NCBI RefSeq assembly: GCF_900302465.1 | Contig: NZ_OMOR01000001.1 | Location: 1-64,000, forward strand | DNA length: 64,000 nt | From: Ascidiaceihabitans donghaensis | Lineage (GTDB): Bacteria > Pseudomonadota > Alphaproteobacteria > Rhodobacterales > Rhodobacteraceae | Direction: 5' to 3' | In this document: piece after piece, positions 37,787-47,673 of the stretch | Layout of the letters: every line of letters begins with the position of its first letter | How positions within the stretch are numbered: position 1 is the first letter of the stretch | The notes under the pieces: generated by a model | Told to the model about the DNA's origin: nothing | The model's database searches: none | Seen by the model: only the letters and a program-made list of their open reading frames with translations | Made by a program: the position numbers and the translations under genes

Positions 37787-38962
37787 ATGGCCAATGCGCC
37801 TATCACGCAAGACGTTATGACCATTCCGCGCAAATTGCCGGAGGGTCCGGTCAATTTGGTTGGCATGACGCGCCCCGCAATGCGTGAAGCTTTGATCGCG
37901 ATGGGTGCGCCCGAAAAGCAAGCCAAGATGCGTGTTGGCCAGATTTGGCAGTGGATCTATCAATGGGGCGTACGCGACTTTGAGGCGATGACGAACTTGT
38001 CCAAAACCTTTCGCGCCGAACTGGCAGAGCATTTTGTGATCGAGGTGCCCGAAGTTGTCAGCAAGCAAGTGTCAGAAGACGGCACACGCAAGTATCTGGT
38101 GCGGATCGCGGGTGGCCATGAGGTTGAGGTCGTGTACATCCCCGAAGAAGGGCGCGGCACGCTTTGTGTGTCTTCGCAGGTGGGCTGCACATTGACCTGT
38201 TCGTTCTGCCACACAGGCACCCAAAAGCTGGTCCGCAATCTGACGGCAGGTGAAATTATCGGTCAGGTGATGCTGGCCCGTGACGATCTGGATGAATGGC
38301 CCACTCAAGGCACCCGCCCCGATGATCGCACCCGTTTGTTGTCCAACATCGTTTTGATGGGCATGGGTGAGCCGCTTTATAATTTTGAAAACGTCCGCGA
38401 TGCGATGAAGATTGCAATGGACCCCGAAGGCATTCAGCTGTCGCGCCGCCGCATCACGTTGTCCACATCAGGCGTTGTGCCAGAGATCGCGCGCACGGCC
38501 GAGGAAATCGGCTGTTTGCTGGCGGTTTCGTTTCACGCAACCACGGACGATGTCCGCGACACATTGGTGCCAATCAACAAGCGCTGGAACATTGAGGCCC
38601 TGCTGGAAGCACTGCGTGCTTACCCCCGCGTCAGCAATTCGGAACGCATCACGTTTGAATATGTGATGCTGGACGGCGTGAACGACAGCAAAGAAGACGC
38701 GCACCGCTTGGTGAAACTGATCGAAGGCATCCCCGCCAAGATCAATCTGATCCCGTTCAACGAATGGCCTGGCGCACCCTACAAGCGGTCATCCGGCAAC
38801 CGCATCCACGCCTTTGCAGATATTATTCACGATGCCGGATACGCAAGCCCGATCCGCAAACCGCGGGGTGAAGATATTTTGGCGGCCTGTGGTCAGTTGA
38901 AATCTGCCACAGAACGTGCCCGCAAATCGCGCAAACAGATCGAAGCCGAAGCAGGCATGTAA
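37787..38962 (+). CDS. rlmN: 23S rRNA (adenine(2503)-C(2))-methyltransferase
   Basis: Radical-SAM enzyme that methylates C2 of A2503 in 23S rRNA and A37 of some tRNAs. The 391-residue protein has the CxxxCxxC cluster in [14 protein letters not shown], the [12 protein letters not shown] block, [10 protein letters not shown], and the methyl-carrying Cys region [10 protein letters not shown] near the C-terminus. The ATG follows AAGGA. It stands alone between a terminator and the convergent metalloprotease gene. Confidence 0.96.
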   Translation: MANAPITQDVMTIPRKLPEGPVNLVGMTRPAMREALIAMGAPEKQAKMRVGQIWQWIYQWGVRDFEAMTNLSKTFRAELAEHFVIEVPEVVSKQVSEDGTRKYLVRIAGGHEVEVVYIPEEGRGTLCVSSQVGCTLTCSFCHTGTQKLVRNLTAGEIIGQVMLARDDLDEWPTQGTRPDDRTRLLSNIVLMGMGEPLYNFENVRDAMKIAMDPEGIQLSRRRITLSTSGVVPEIARTAEEIGCLLAVSFHATTDDVRDTLVPINKRWNIEALLEALRAYPRVSNSERITFEYVMLDGVNDSKEDAHRLVKLIEGIPAKINLIPFNEWPGAPYKRSSGNRIHAFADIIHDAGYASPIRKPRGEDILAACGQLKSATERARKSRKQIEAEAGM

Positions 38963-38986
38963 TCCCTTGCTCCGGCTTTTGATCAC

Positions 38987-40453
38987 TCAGGCAAAGATAA
39001 AGTCAGAGTTCGACAGATCCGCAATTTGCGTGTTCAAAAACCCGATGTCGATCCACGTGCTGTATTCCATCAATACGTGATTGCCCACTTGCGTCAGGGT
39101 GAACTGGCTCAGGCTTGTGAACCCCCAGAACGACATGTCCACAAGATCTTCGCCAGACGTGAAGTCGGTGATTTTGTTCAGTTCGTTTTGATCCGCAGCC
39201 TGGAAGATAAACACGTCATTTCCGGCGCCTCCGGTGATACGATCATCGCCGTCGCCGCTATAGATGGTGTCGTTGCCATCGCTGCCACGCAAACGGTCAT
39301 TGCCATAACCGCCGTACAGAACATCGTCGCCGACGCCACCGTTCAACACATCAACGGACCGTCCGCCGTGAATGGTGTCGTTGCCGGTGTTTCCGTAGAT
39401 ACGGTCGATATCGTTTGCTGACCCGGAATAATCCACATCGTTGATGTCACCATAGATCAGGTCATTACCTTGATTGCCCAAGATGAAATCGCGACCTTCC
39501 GCTCCGGTAATTGTGTCATCGCCTTTACCACCATTTAGCGTGTCATTGCCTTGCCGGCCCACCAGCGTGTCGTCACCGCTATAGGTTTTGATCACTGTGT
39601 CCACGTTGGTCGCCACAACCACATCCGCCTGATCCGCGAAGGTGGTTTTGATCGTAACCACATCGCTGGCACTGACTGTCACTGTCCAATTGTCAAACGA
39701 CCCGGCTGCGCCGTAAATTTCTTGCATCGCCTGAACATCAAAGGTGCCCAGTTCGGTCGTATAGGGGTTGTCGATGTTATAGGTCATGACGGTATTGTCT
39801 TGGTTGTCGGACCCGGCGTTCAATTGAACGTTGCCCTCAAACGGGTGTTGCAGACCCAAAGCGTGCCCAAGCTCGTGTAGGTTGACTTGGTAGCCATAGG
39901 CGCCTTCAGCTTGATTTTGGTACGCATTCACAAAGTAGCCTGTGCCTGCTTCGTTATTGTAGGCTTGCGCCACATTGGCCCACCCGCCAACACCGGACAC
40001 TTCCGCGCCCATGATGTTGATCATGCCTTCGCCTTGGACCTCGACAAACTTCAAGCCGGACACCGCTTCGTATTTGTCCATGACCTGACGCATCAATGTG
40101 CGCTGGGCTTCGGTGTAGGACCAATAGGCGTCCGCTTCGTATGGGTCGTAATCGGCCAGTGCAGGAAGATCAGCTGTGTCCGTAAAGCTGTATGTCACCA
40201 CCGTTTGCGTGCCAACGGCTACGCCACCGTTCCAACGCAAGTTGTCGTTTTGCGTGTAGTACAGAATCGCAGTGTAATCATCGACAAAGACAGGTGCCGC
40301 ATCCGAAGTACCGTCACCACCGATTGCATCGATGTTTTCATGTGTATGCGAATGGTCGTGGCCGTGGTCGCAGTCAGCTCCACAGTTCTCGTCACATACA
40401 TGTCCGTCTGAACCATCTTGCTCGATTGTCGCAGCCATTTTTACCATTCCCAT
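38987..40453 (-). CDS. M10-type metalloprotease with RTX repeats and N-terminal Cys/His cluster
   Basis: A 488-residue serralysin-like zinc protease probably exported by a type I system. The zinc site HELGHALGLQHP is at 193-204 and the Met-turn VMTYN follows. RTX nonapeptides (GGxGxDxL type: LNGGKGDDTITG, LNGGVGDDVLYG, ITGGAGNDVFIF) fill about 290-430 and bind calcium. No signal peptide is seen. Near the N-terminus it has C20, C24, C28 and alternating histidines 30-38, an unusual metal-binding-like segment. Several ATGs lie close together at the start. It is alone, with no secretion genes adjacent. Confidence 0.88.
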   Translation of the reverse strand: MGMVKMAATIEQDGSDGHVCDENCGADCDHGHDHSHTHENIDAIGGDGTSDAAPVFVDDYTAILYYTQNDNLRWNGGVAVGTQTVVTYSFTDTADLPALADYDPYEADAYWSYTEAQRTLMRQVMDKYEAVSGLKFVEVQGEGMINIMGAEVSGVGGWANVAQAYNNEAGTGYFVNAYQNQAEGAYGYQVNLHELGHALGLQHPFEGNVQLNAGSDNQDNTVMTYNIDNPYTTELGTFDVQAMQEIYGAAGSFDNWTVTVSASDVVTIKTTFADQADVVVATNVDTVIKTYSGDDTLVGRQGNDTLNGGKGDDTITGAEGRDFILGNQGNDLIYGDINDVDYSGSANDIDRIYGNTGNDTIHGGRSVDVLNGGVGDDVLYGGYGNDRLRGSDGNDTIYSGDGDDRITGGAGNDVFIFQAADQNELNKITDFTSGEDLVDMSFWGFTSLSQFTLTQVGNHVLMEYSTWIDIGFLNTQIADLSNSDFIFA

Positions 40454-40711
40454 TTCAAACTCGCTTGCAGCGTAACCTGACTTAAGAATGTGGCCAAGTT
40501 AGGTTTCATTCACTGCGTTTCAGGAAACAATCGAATTCGCAAAAGTAAACAATTTCATAACGTTAACTATCAGCCGGTATGAGTACAATCCCGCCTATAC
40601 CTGCCTCATTGTTTACAAAATGCCCTGTAATCGCCCAAATTTGGCGCTTTTGAAGCCTTTCTTAACCGCGACAACAGTCCGCAGGGAAACCAAGGAAATG
40701 GAATTTAGAAA

Positions 40712-40924
40712 ATGACACTCATTGTAAATCAAGACGCCTTTGTGGCGGCGCAAGTAGTCGATCTGATCGCGAAAGAGCGGGCTTTGGCATTGTCCAAGCG
40801 TGAATGGAAACACCGCATCGCTGGTTACGGCTATAGCATCCGTGAAACAGCTGAAGGCGACATCATCGAAACGCTCCCCCACCACGTGCCTGTTTGCGCA
40901 CTGCCCCCAGAGCTGGCTGCTTGA
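40712..40924 (+). CDS. 70-aa protein of unknown function
   Basis: A short charged protein: MTLIVNQDAFVAAQVVDLIA, KREWKHRIAGYGYSIRETAE, ending CALPPELAA. There is no membrane segment or known motif. An AAGGAAATGGA sequence lies upstream but rather far from the ATG. It is preceded by 258 bp without genes (40454-40711) and followed by a large stem-loop. I do not recognise a family. Confidence 0.5.
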   Translation: MTLIVNQDAFVAAQVVDLIAKERALALSKREWKHRIAGYGYSIRETAEGDIIETLPHHVPVCALPPELAA

Positions 40925-40937
40925 CGCGCCAGAGGCC

Positions 40938-40989
40938 TTCGCCGGTCTGACTTTGACGCGCCGCCAAAATGGGGCGCAGGACCGGCGAA
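40938..40989. terminator. Long stem-loop between convergent genes
   Basis: Perfect 10-bp arms TTCGCCGGTC (40938-40947) and GACCGGCGAA (40980-40989) enclose an inner stem GCGCC/GGCGC. It lies between the 70-aa gene and the LOG gene and may end either message. TTGACGCGCC occurs twice (40921-40930 and 40953-40962), once at the stop codon and once inside the loop. Confidence 0.6.
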
Positions 40990-41018
40990 AGACATACTCC
41001 TTGCCTCAATACCCAGCC

Positions 41019-41861
41019 TTAACGTCCCGGAATCGCGTCCCGTCGTGCGCCCGGCTCCCAGTTGTCGATCAAATCCATCGCTTCTGCGGCGGTGTCGACA
41101 AATCGGAACAGATCAAGATCTTCGGCTGAAATCGTGCCCGCATCCGCAAGCACATCCCAATTGATGATCCCGTCCCAGAACGCCTTGCCAAACAGCAAGA
41201 ACGGCACACGCTGCATGCGGCCCGTCTGGATCAGCGTCAGCGCCTCGAACAGTTCATCCAACGTACCAAAACCACCCGGAAACACCGTAATTGCCCGCGC
41301 CCGCATCAAAAAGTGCATCTTGCGGATCGCAAAATAGTGGAAATTGAAACACAGATCGGGCGTGACATACGCGTTTGGCGCTTGTTCAAACGGCAACACA
41401 ATATTCAATCCAATTGACGCGCCACCCGCATCGACTGCGCCCCGGTTGCCTGCTTCCATCACACCCGGGCCACCGCCTGTGACGATGACGTTTTCCCGTC
41501 CGTTACTTTCCATCGACTTCAACGTCATCAGCCGCGCAAATTCGCGGGCTTCGTCGTAAAACACCGACAAATCCGCCAAAGTTTTGGTACGTGCCGTGTC
41601 CTTCTTTGCAGGCTCGGGAATGCGCGCACCCCCAAACATGACAATTGTGCTTTCAATGCCCTGTTCGTCCAACAGCATCTCAGGCTTGAGCAACTCAAGC
41701 TGCAAACGCACCGGCCGCAGTTCATCGCGGCACATAAATTCATCATCAGCAAACGCCAAAGCGTAAGCCGGTGACCTTGTTTGAGGCGTGTCGGGCGCAC
41801 CTTTGGCGGCTTCACGGTCGGTGTGCGCGTCCCGAAACGGGCTTTCGCGGTGATCTTTCAT
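41019..41861 (-). CDS. LOG-family protein (cytokinin-activating/nucleotide hydrolase type)
   Basis: A 280-residue protein of the lysine-decarboxylase-like LOG family, which cleaves nucleoside monophosphates to base and ribose phosphate. The two defining motifs are TGGGPGVMEAGNRGA and FPGGFGTLDELFEALT. The N-terminal 75 residues are an extension before the Rossmann fold (STIVMFGGARIPEP). The true substrate in this bacterium is unknown. It is divergent from dapD. Confidence 0.88.
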   Translation of the reverse strand: MKDHRESPFRDAHTDREAAKGAPDTPQTRSPAYALAFADDEFMCRDELRPVRLQLELLKPEMLLDEQGIESTIVMFGGARIPEPAKKDTARTKTLADLSVFYDEAREFARLMTLKSMESNGRENVIVTGGGPGVMEAGNRGAVDAGGASIGLNIVLPFEQAPNAYVTPDLCFNFHYFAIRKMHFLMRARAITVFPGGFGTLDELFEALTLIQTGRMQRVPFLLFGKAFWDGIINWDVLADAGTISAEDLDLFRFVDTAAEAMDLIDNWEPGARRDAIPGR

Positions 41862-42006
41862 CTAAAGCAATCCTTTGGCTGTTGATTAAAAGGTAACGCG
41901 CCATGCACACCTTGCCCAGACGAGATTACAGATTTGATTGCAGATATTATTGCACGAAGCCCCCGTTTGCTGTCTAAGCGCCGCAACGCATTTTGGGAGA
42001 GAATCC

Positions 42007-42834
42007 ATGTCTAACGCACAACTCGAAACTGCCATCGAAGCCGCCTGGGAGGCCCGTGACACAATCACCCCAGCCACCAAAGGCGAACAACGCGACGCGA
42101 TCGAAGCCACATTGCATGCGCTGGACAGCGGTTCTTTGCGCGTTGCTGAAAAACAGGCTTCCGGCAATTGGCATGTGAACCAATGGGCCAAAAAGGCCGT
42201 GCTTTTGGGATTCCGCATCAAAGACATGGAAATGCAATCCGGTGGTCCGCAAGGCGGCGGCTGGTGGGACAAGGTCGATAGCAAGTTCATGGGCTGGGGC
42301 GAAGCCGACTGGAAAGACGCAGGGTTTCGCGCCGTGCCAAATTGCATCGTGCGCAAATCTGCATACATCGCACCTGGTGTCGTGCTGATGCCATCCTTTG
42401 TGAACTTGGGCGCCTACGTCGATGAGGGTACAATGGTCGACACATGGGCCACAGTCGGGTCATGCGCCCAAATCGGCAAAAACGTGCACTTGTCAGGTGG
42501 CGTCGGTATTGGTGGCGTCTTGGAACCCATGCAGGCTGGCCCCACAATCATCGAAGACAACTGCTTTATCGGTGCGCGTTCTGAAGTGGTCGAAGGCTGC
42601 ATCGTGCGCGAAGGATCCGTTTTGGGCATGGGTGTCTACATCGGGCAATCTACCAAAATCGTGGACCGCGAAACTGGCGAATTCACCTATGGAGAAGTCC
42701 CTGCAGGGTCTGTTGTCGTGGCGGGCTCTATGCCCTCCAAAAACGGTGTCAGCCTGTATTGCGCGGTTATCGTAAAGAAAGTCGATGCCCAAACACGGTC
42801 AAAGACTTCCATCAACGAGCTTTTGCGTGACTGA
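42007..42834 (+). CDS. dapD: 2,3,4,5-tetrahydropyridine-2,6-dicarboxylate N-succinyltransferase
   Basis: Lysine and peptidoglycan precursor synthesis: succinylates tetrahydrodipicolinate with succinyl-CoA. The 275-residue protein has an N-terminal helical part and a left-handed beta-helix of hexapeptide repeats (about 110-240: [49 protein letters not shown]). The ATG at 42007 has a GGGAGAG site. dapE, a later step, lies 3.3 kb downstream. Confidence 0.97.
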   Translation: MSNAQLETAIEAAWEARDTITPATKGEQRDAIEATLHALDSGSLRVAEKQASGNWHVNQWAKKAVLLGFRIKDMEMQSGGPQGGGWWDKVDSKFMGWGEADWKDAGFRAVPNCIVRKSAYIAPGVVLMPSFVNLGAYVDEGTMVDTWATVGSCAQIGKNVHLSGGVGIGGVLEPMQAGPTIIEDNCFIGARSEVVEGCIVREGSVLGMGVYIGQSTKIVDRETGEFTYGEVPAGSVVVAGSMPSKNGVSLYCAVIVKKVDAQTRSKTSINELLRD

Positions 42835-43168
42835 CGCCCCCAAAAAACCAAAGAAACCGTCGCGCCAGCAGGTCTTTACCTTGCTGGTGCAAATCGGCCG
42901 GAAAGACGGTGACGGTCTGCCTGAAAAGGCCACTGGCGCAGCACTTATGTGCTTTTCCAGCGGCATCGACGAAGCAGAAGCCGTGCGCGAAACCGTGGCT
43001 ATTCTAAAGCAGGCGGATACAGCTCCTTTGGACGTGACGGGCTATGGCACCTTGGCAGAACGTGAAGCCGAAGGGCATGACATCGGTGATGATGAACGCG
43101 AACTGATGCAACGGGCTTTGGATGAAAACTCTGTGATTATCGCCCAGATGACGCCATTCTTCGACTGA
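42827..43168 (+). CDS. 113-aa protein overlapping dapD, function unknown
   Basis: A GTG start ([20 protein letters not shown]) overlaps the dapD stop by eight bases; an upstream in-frame ATG at 42785 lies within dapD. The product is acidic and helical with [20 protein letters not shown] and ends in [10 protein letters not shown]. No known motif. Coupling to dapD suggests a link with lysine or cell-wall synthesis, but this is only context. It is convergent with the Hint gene, eight bases away. Confidence 0.65.
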   Translation: MTDAPKKPKKPSRQQVFTLLVQIGRKDGDGLPEKATGAALMCFSSGIDEAEAVRETVAILKQADTAPLDVTGYGTLAEREAEGHDIGDDERELMQRALDENSVIIAQMTPFFD

Positions 43169-43176
43169 TCCAAACC

Positions 43177-44271
43177 TTAAGCGGCCCGTTGATCGACCAA
43201 TGTAATCGCTTCAAAGGCGCGTAAAACCGGAAACACAGGCTTGCCATGTTCCGGCAATTTGCTTCTGTCGCTGCCGGCCAGAACGCTTGCATTCAGATCT
43301 TCGGCTTTGCGCCGCAACCGTCCAATATACAAGCTTTCGACAGACGTCCCTGCCGCCATGATTTCTTCATGCCCGGGCAACAATAGATGTGTGTAAGTGA
43401 TCAGGGGCCCGAAATCTTCATAGTGGGCTGCATAACCGTTCACCAGATGACGGGCTGGCACCAAAACAGCTTCTTGGCCGAACAGATACTCTACCTCTGA
43501 TCCACGAATAATCAGGCGTTGGTCCGGTGCTGCAATCATGTCCTGACGCAATCCGAAATAAGGTGCGCGCAGTCGTATCGGCCGGTAACTGCCCAAGGCA
43601 GGTACAGTACGTTGCACGCGGTTCAACACAGGCACAGACCCCGATCGTTCCGTTTGCACCAAATCCCCACGCTGCAATTGCCCTGCAGCCCGATAGCCCC
43701 ACGGCGTGGCAATCGGCGCAGACAAGCTAAGGGTCGGCGATGGGCCGATCGGTTCGATCTGTGTGGAAACGGCGGCAAAAACTGCATCGGTGGACATGTC
43801 ACGATGGCCTTTGGCCAACATGAAATCACGGATGTCGTGGGCGCTTAGCGGTTTTGCGTTTTGCACAAAAACCGATTCTGACGTTGCCTCTTCGGGTCGT
43901 TCAAGCGACAGGCGACCCCACTTGGCTGCAACATCCCATGCATAGGTCAAACGCACGACGTCTGTACGCCCTGATCCACGCCACCGCAGTGTCGCATGCG
44001 TGACTTCGTTGTCATGCGCGTGAACCAATGCCACCCCACCGCCGGGAATGGCCTGAATACTGAAAGACCTGTTGAACGGGTGTCGCCTCTCAAAGCCCAG
44101 CAAAACCTGCGGCCGTCCATTGGGTGACATACGGGTTTCCAGAACCAGTGTACCGCGCGGCATTACAACTTCGGGATCCAAATCCACCAAGCGCGTCTCG
44201 CCACGATCGGACCCAAGCCCGGACGGCGCGAACCGGCCCTCATTGTGATCTGTTGTCGCGATCCAGGACAT
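43177..44271 (-). CDS. Protein with degenerate Hint domain
   Basis: A 364-residue protein. The N-terminal half (about 1-150) looks like a beta-sandwich (TLVLETRMSPNG, GGGVALVHAHDNEV). The C-terminal half aligns with the Hint_2 domain of its neighbour: APIATPWGYRAAGQLQRGDL, VEYLFGQEAVLVPARHLV, ITYTHLLLPGHEEIMAAG. The expected N-terminal Cys is missing (SLSAPIATP), and the HR motif reads APDQR instead of SPEHR. Self-splicing or self-cleavage is therefore unlikely. It begins six bases after the intact-Hint gene, in the same operon. No signal peptide. Confidence 0.75.
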   Translation of the reverse strand: MSWIATTDHNEGRFAPSGLGSDRGETRLVDLDPEVVMPRGTLVLETRMSPNGRPQVLLGFERRHPFNRSFSIQAIPGGGVALVHAHDNEVTHATLRWRGSGRTDVVRLTYAWDVAAKWGRLSLERPEEATSESVFVQNAKPLSAHDIRDFMLAKGHRDMSTDAVFAAVSTQIEPIGPSPTLSLSAPIATPWGYRAAGQLQRGDLVQTERSGSVPVLNRVQRTVPALGSYRPIRLRAPYFGLRQDMIAAPDQRLIIRGSEVEYLFGQEAVLVPARHLVNGYAAHYEDFGPLITYTHLLLPGHEEIMAAGTSVESLYIGRLRRKAEDLNASVLAGSDRSKLPEHGKPVFPVLRAFEAITLVDQRAA

Positions 44272-44277
44272 CTTGCG

Positions 44278-45852
44278 TTAGGCCACTTTCTGCGCGTCAC
44301 GCAGCAATTTTGCTTCAAAGTGCTTCAGAACACGGCGGGCCGCAGGGCTATATCCAAGCCCTGTATCAGGGTCTATTTCAGGAAAAAGTGTGCATATTTC
44401 CTCAACCACAGCGCGGTCGAAACTGCTGGTGGTTTGTGGTCCCGGCAGAAAGCTTTCTGTAGCCAGGCCTTCGGAATAGACCACCTGATGACGGTCAAAC
44501 ATCAAGTGAACATATGTCACTTCACCACCCACACGCCGTGTCACAGACTGATCATTGATCAGCTCTTTGGCGGCCACCAGAACCTCGCTTTCGCCGAACA
44601 GCAATTCGGCGACGTTGTCCTGAATCAAGATGCGGTGCTCGGGCGAGACCAGCAGATCGTTGTGGGTGCCAAAGGTGTTGGCACGGATATGAATGGGCGC
44701 AAAATGATCCTGCGCCGCAACGGTGCGTGTCCCGATCCAACGCAAAGGCTGCGCCTTTTCGTCTTGGGTCAGCACCAGATCACCCGGCACCAAGTCTTGC
44801 ACTTCACGTTGCCCGGTTGGCGTGGCAATCATCGTGCCCGCCACAAAACACGGAATGGAATTGACGTTTACGATGCCAATGTCCGTGTTGTCGCCGTTGT
44901 CGACGGTGTAGGTAAAGTTGAACTCTTCGGTGTCACCATCCCCCACGATGTTGATTGTGCCATCGGCATTCAACATGATGGTCTGGCCGGTGCTCAGTGT
45001 CACTGGCACACCAACTGTTACAGGTTGCCCGTTCAGGTGGGTGATCGTTAATGTGCCACCGCCACCATTCACGTCGTTGGCCAACACATCCAGGTCAGTG
45101 TCGCCGTTGGGGTAAAGATTGGTTGAATCCGTCAGCGCCACAACTTCGGTTTGAACGGAATCCCCGGCGATCAGCAGATTAGAATCATATTGGTTGTCTG
45201 TCACATCCGCGATAGCAATCCGAATGGAATTGACCACACCGGAATTGACAGGGATTGTCAGCGTCATCGTAACGGTGAAACCGTCCATTTCCGTGTTGTA
45301 GTCACTGTTGGCATTGTCGACATACAGGTTTTGGTTTTCACCAGAGTTGATGTTGCCCGGGTCGGTGTCACCGTTGCCCACGGACATGGGCACCAAAGAT
45401 CCGTTGATCCAAACACCCACGAAATCCTGATAAAGCGAATCTTGATATTCGGGATATTCTTCTGACGAAAAGACGAATTGCATCGTCATTAAATCACCCG
45501 TTGGAATGAAATCCACATCCAGAACCGACGCATCATAGGTGCGCGCACCCGCGGCTGTGTTGAACTGCCCGAAATTGTTGATCCCGGATGTATTTGTCGA
45601 GGTGTTGTTGTCTTGGTTCGCTTGCCCGTTTGAATTGGTGAAGTCGTCCGCATCACCGGTGGACATAATAACACCGGTGTCGCCCGGTGTGACACCCGGT
45701 GAAACACTGTCACCATTGGTATAGATGCCGGAAGAATCGTTATCACCGTAGTAGGTGGCCCCCGTTACGGTAACCCCATCCCCGAAGATAGTTTCCGCCA
45801 TCTGCGTCGCATTTGCGCCTGTATTGATCGGAAGTTCCGATGCTGTAACCAT
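44278..45852 (-). CDS. Choice-of-anchor L protein with intact Hint domain
   Basis: A 524-residue, very acidic protein. The N-terminal region (about 1-220) resembles the choice-of-anchor L domain (GDTGVIMSTGDADDF, FVFSSEEYPEYQ, IRIAIADVTDNQYDSNLL). A cadherin/Ig-like repeat follows (about 225-330). The C-terminal Hint_2 domain starts at C335 (CFVAGTMIATPTGQREVQDL) and keeps SPEHRIL and EVTYVHLMFDRHQVV. No signal peptide; type I secretion is typical for such proteins but no exporter is nearby. The ATG at 45852 has a GGTGAGG site. It heads a two-gene operon. Confidence 0.82.
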   Translation of the reverse strand: MVTASELPINTGANATQMAETIFGDGVTVTGATYYGDNDSSGIYTNGDSVSPGVTPGDTGVIMSTGDADDFTNSNGQANQDNNTSTNTSGINNFGQFNTAAGARTYDASVLDVDFIPTGDLMTMQFVFSSEEYPEYQDSLYQDFVGVWINGSLVPMSVGNGDTDPGNINSGENQNLYVDNANSDYNTEMDGFTVTMTLTIPVNSGVVNSIRIAIADVTDNQYDSNLLIAGDSVQTEVVALTDSTNLYPNGDTDLDVLANDVNGGGGTLTITHLNGQPVTVGVPVTLSTGQTIMLNADGTINIVGDGDTEEFNFTYTVDNGDNTDIGIVNVNSIPCFVAGTMIATPTGQREVQDLVPGDLVLTQDEKAQPLRWIGTRTVAAQDHFAPIHIRANTFGTHNDLLVSPEHRILIQDNVAELLFGESEVLVAAKELINDQSVTRRVGGEVTYVHLMFDRHQVVYSEGLATESFLPGPQTTSSFDRAVVEEICTLFPEIDPDTGLGYSPAARRVLKHFEAKLLRDAQKVA

Positions 45853-45994
45853 GTCTGCCTCACCCAATTTTCAAGGCAGCACACATCACAGCGCACACAG
45901 GTTTCCCCTGCATGAATTCAATCGCACATCATTGGTGCGCAAAGCCGTTCTTTGACGGTCTAACTGCTAGATGCCCTGCCTCGGGTCATATTAT

Positions 45995-46014
45995 TACGTA
46001 AACGTTAACACGTA
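45995..46014. promoter_or_regulatory. Inverted repeat upstream of dapE
   Basis: TACGT, ten bases, ACGTA, with AACGTT inside. It lies 95-115 bases before the dapE start, in a 256-bp divergent region shared with the Hint operon. It may be an operator for either unit; no regulator is adjacent. Confidence 0.3.
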
Positions 46015-46108
46015 TGGTGAGACTTTGGGAATTATTTGCGCAAACAACCTCTTGGCATCGCGTCCTTTTCGCCACATTGCTATAAAAAGACACCGACAGG
46101 AGATACCG

Positions 46109-47254
46109 ATGACCGCTATAGATCCCGCCGCACTGACCGCAGACCTTGTGCGTTGTCCCTCTGTCACTCCGGCGGATGCCGGGGCTTTGGACATTTTGGC
46201 GACGCTTTTGACCGATGCGGGTTTTCACATTGCCTGGGCCGATCGCGGCGGTATCCGTAATCTTTTTGCGCGGTGGGGGGAAAAAGGGCACGCGACCACA
46301 TTTGGATTTAACGGACATACGGATGTCGTGCCCATCGGAGACGAAGGCGCATGGACCATGCCCCCGTTCGGCGCCGAGGTCAAAGACGGCATAATGTACG
46401 GGCGCGGCACAACAGACATGAAATCCGGCGTCGCCGCTTTCGTTGCGGCTGCAGTGGATTTTGTGCGCAATACCCCACCCGATGGCGCCATCATCATCGC
46501 CATTACAGGCGACGAAGAAGGCGATGCGATTGATGGCACAACTGCATTGCTGGAACACATGGAGCACACAGGCGAAAAAATGGACGTCTGTCTGGTCGGC
46601 GAACCCACCTGCCCGAACACTATGGGCGAGATGATCAAAATCGGACGTCGCGGGTCTTTGACGGCGTTCTTCACAGTGACCGGAAAGCAGGGCCATTCGG
46701 CTTATCCGCACCGCGCAAACAATCCGTTGCCTGCGGTGGCACGCCTTATGGATCAACTGGCCTCTTACGAGCTGGACCAAGGCACCGAACACTTCGACGC
46801 GTCAACTTTGGCTGTTGTCACAATCGACACCGGTAACCCTGCCACAAACGTCATCCCGGCAGAATGTTCCGCAACGGTCAACATCCGCTTCAACGATGAT
46901 CATTCAGGCGCATCTTTGACCGATTGGCTGCAACGCGAAGCAGACGCCGTGGCAGCCGCATTCCGGGTGCAAATAGACATGCGTGTAAAGATCTCGGGCG
47001 AAAGCTTCATTACGCCACCCGGCGCCCTATCGAACTTGGTCAGTGCTGCGGTGCAAGCGGAAACCAACATCGTTCCGCAACTGTCCACCACGGGGGGAAC
47101 CTCTGATGCGCGCTTTGTGAAGGCCCATTGCCCGGTTGTCGAATTTGGCCTCGTCGGGCAATCGATGCACCAAGTCGATGAACATGTTCAAGTCGCGCAT
47201 ATTCATCAGCTGAAATCGATCTATGGGCGCATTTTAAGAGACTATTTTGCATGA
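46109..47254 (+). CDS. dapE: Succinyl-diaminopimelate desuccinylase
   Basis: Zinc-dependent M20 amidohydrolase that removes succinate in lysine and peptidoglycan precursor synthesis. The 381-residue protein has the metal blocks [14 protein letters not shown] and [15 protein letters not shown], the catalytic [33 protein letters not shown] and the late [11 protein letters not shown]. An AGGAGAT site precedes the ATG; the open frame extends upstream without homology. Its stop overlaps the GNAT gene as ATGA. Confidence 0.96.
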   Translation: MTAIDPAALTADLVRCPSVTPADAGALDILATLLTDAGFHIAWADRGGIRNLFARWGEKGHATTFGFNGHTDVVPIGDEGAWTMPPFGAEVKDGIMYGRGTTDMKSGVAAFVAAAVDFVRNTPPDGAIIIAITGDEEGDAIDGTTALLEHMEHTGEKMDVCLVGEPTCPNTMGEMIKIGRRGSLTAFFTVTGKQGHSAYPHRANNPLPAVARLMDQLASYELDQGTEHFDASTLAVVTIDTGNPATNVIPAECSATVNIRFNDDHSGASLTDWLQREADAVAAAFRVQIDMRVKISGESFITPPGALSNLVSAAVQAETNIVPQLSTTGGTSDARFVKAHCPVVEFGLVGQSMHQVDEHVQVAHIHQLKSIYGRILRDYFA

Positions 47255-47673
47255 TAGTCTCTGTTTTTCAGACCTCCGACATCGACACATGTCTTGCGTT
47301 GCGCCGCGTGGTGTTCATCGAAGAACAGGGTGTGTCTGAACAGGAAGAAGTTGACGGTCTGGACAGTGAGGCCCTCCATGTTTTGGCGACGGTGGGGGGC
47401 TTACCCATCGGCTGCGCACGCATTTTACAAAAAGGTGTAACTGCCAAAATTGGACGTGTCTGCGTTTTGAAGGAACAACGTGGCACCGGCCTTGGGGCAA
47501 AACTGGTGCAAAAGGCATTGGAATTGGCATCGCAAAACGCTGGCATTGATCGCGCTGTTTTGGGCGCACAGGTACACGCCATTGCGTTTTACGAAGGTCT
47601 TGGGTTTACCGCATTTGGTCCCGTTTATGACGACGCAGGGATTGATCACCGCGATATGGAACGCCTGCTGTGA
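47251..47673 (+). CDS. GNAT-family N-acetyltransferase (YjcF/ElaA-like)
   Basis: A 140-residue acetyl-CoA-dependent acyltransferase. It starts [19 protein letters not shown], has [17 protein letters not shown], the acetyl-CoA loop [19 protein letters not shown], and a late [20 protein letters not shown]. The substrate is unknown. It overlaps dapE at one end and the DUF2064 gene (GTGA) at the other, so it is translationally coupled in a dapE operon. Confidence 0.88.
   Translation: MIVSVFQTSDIDTCLALRRVVFIEEQGVSEQEEVDGLDSEALHVLATVGGLPIGCARILQKGVTAKIGRVCVLKEQRGTGLGAKLVQKALELASQNAGIDRAVLGAQVHAIAFYEGLGFTAFGPVYDDAGIDHRDMERLL

Noticed and set aside
39200-39600. Tandem DNA repeats near 39.2-39.6 kb
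   Set aside because: They are explained by the RTX calcium-binding nonapeptides of the M10-type protease, not a separate DNA repeat or CRISPR array.
45971-46108. Upstream extension of dapE (46 extra codons)
   Set aside because: The extension has no homology and the internal ATG at 46109 carries a strong AGGAGAT ribosome site.
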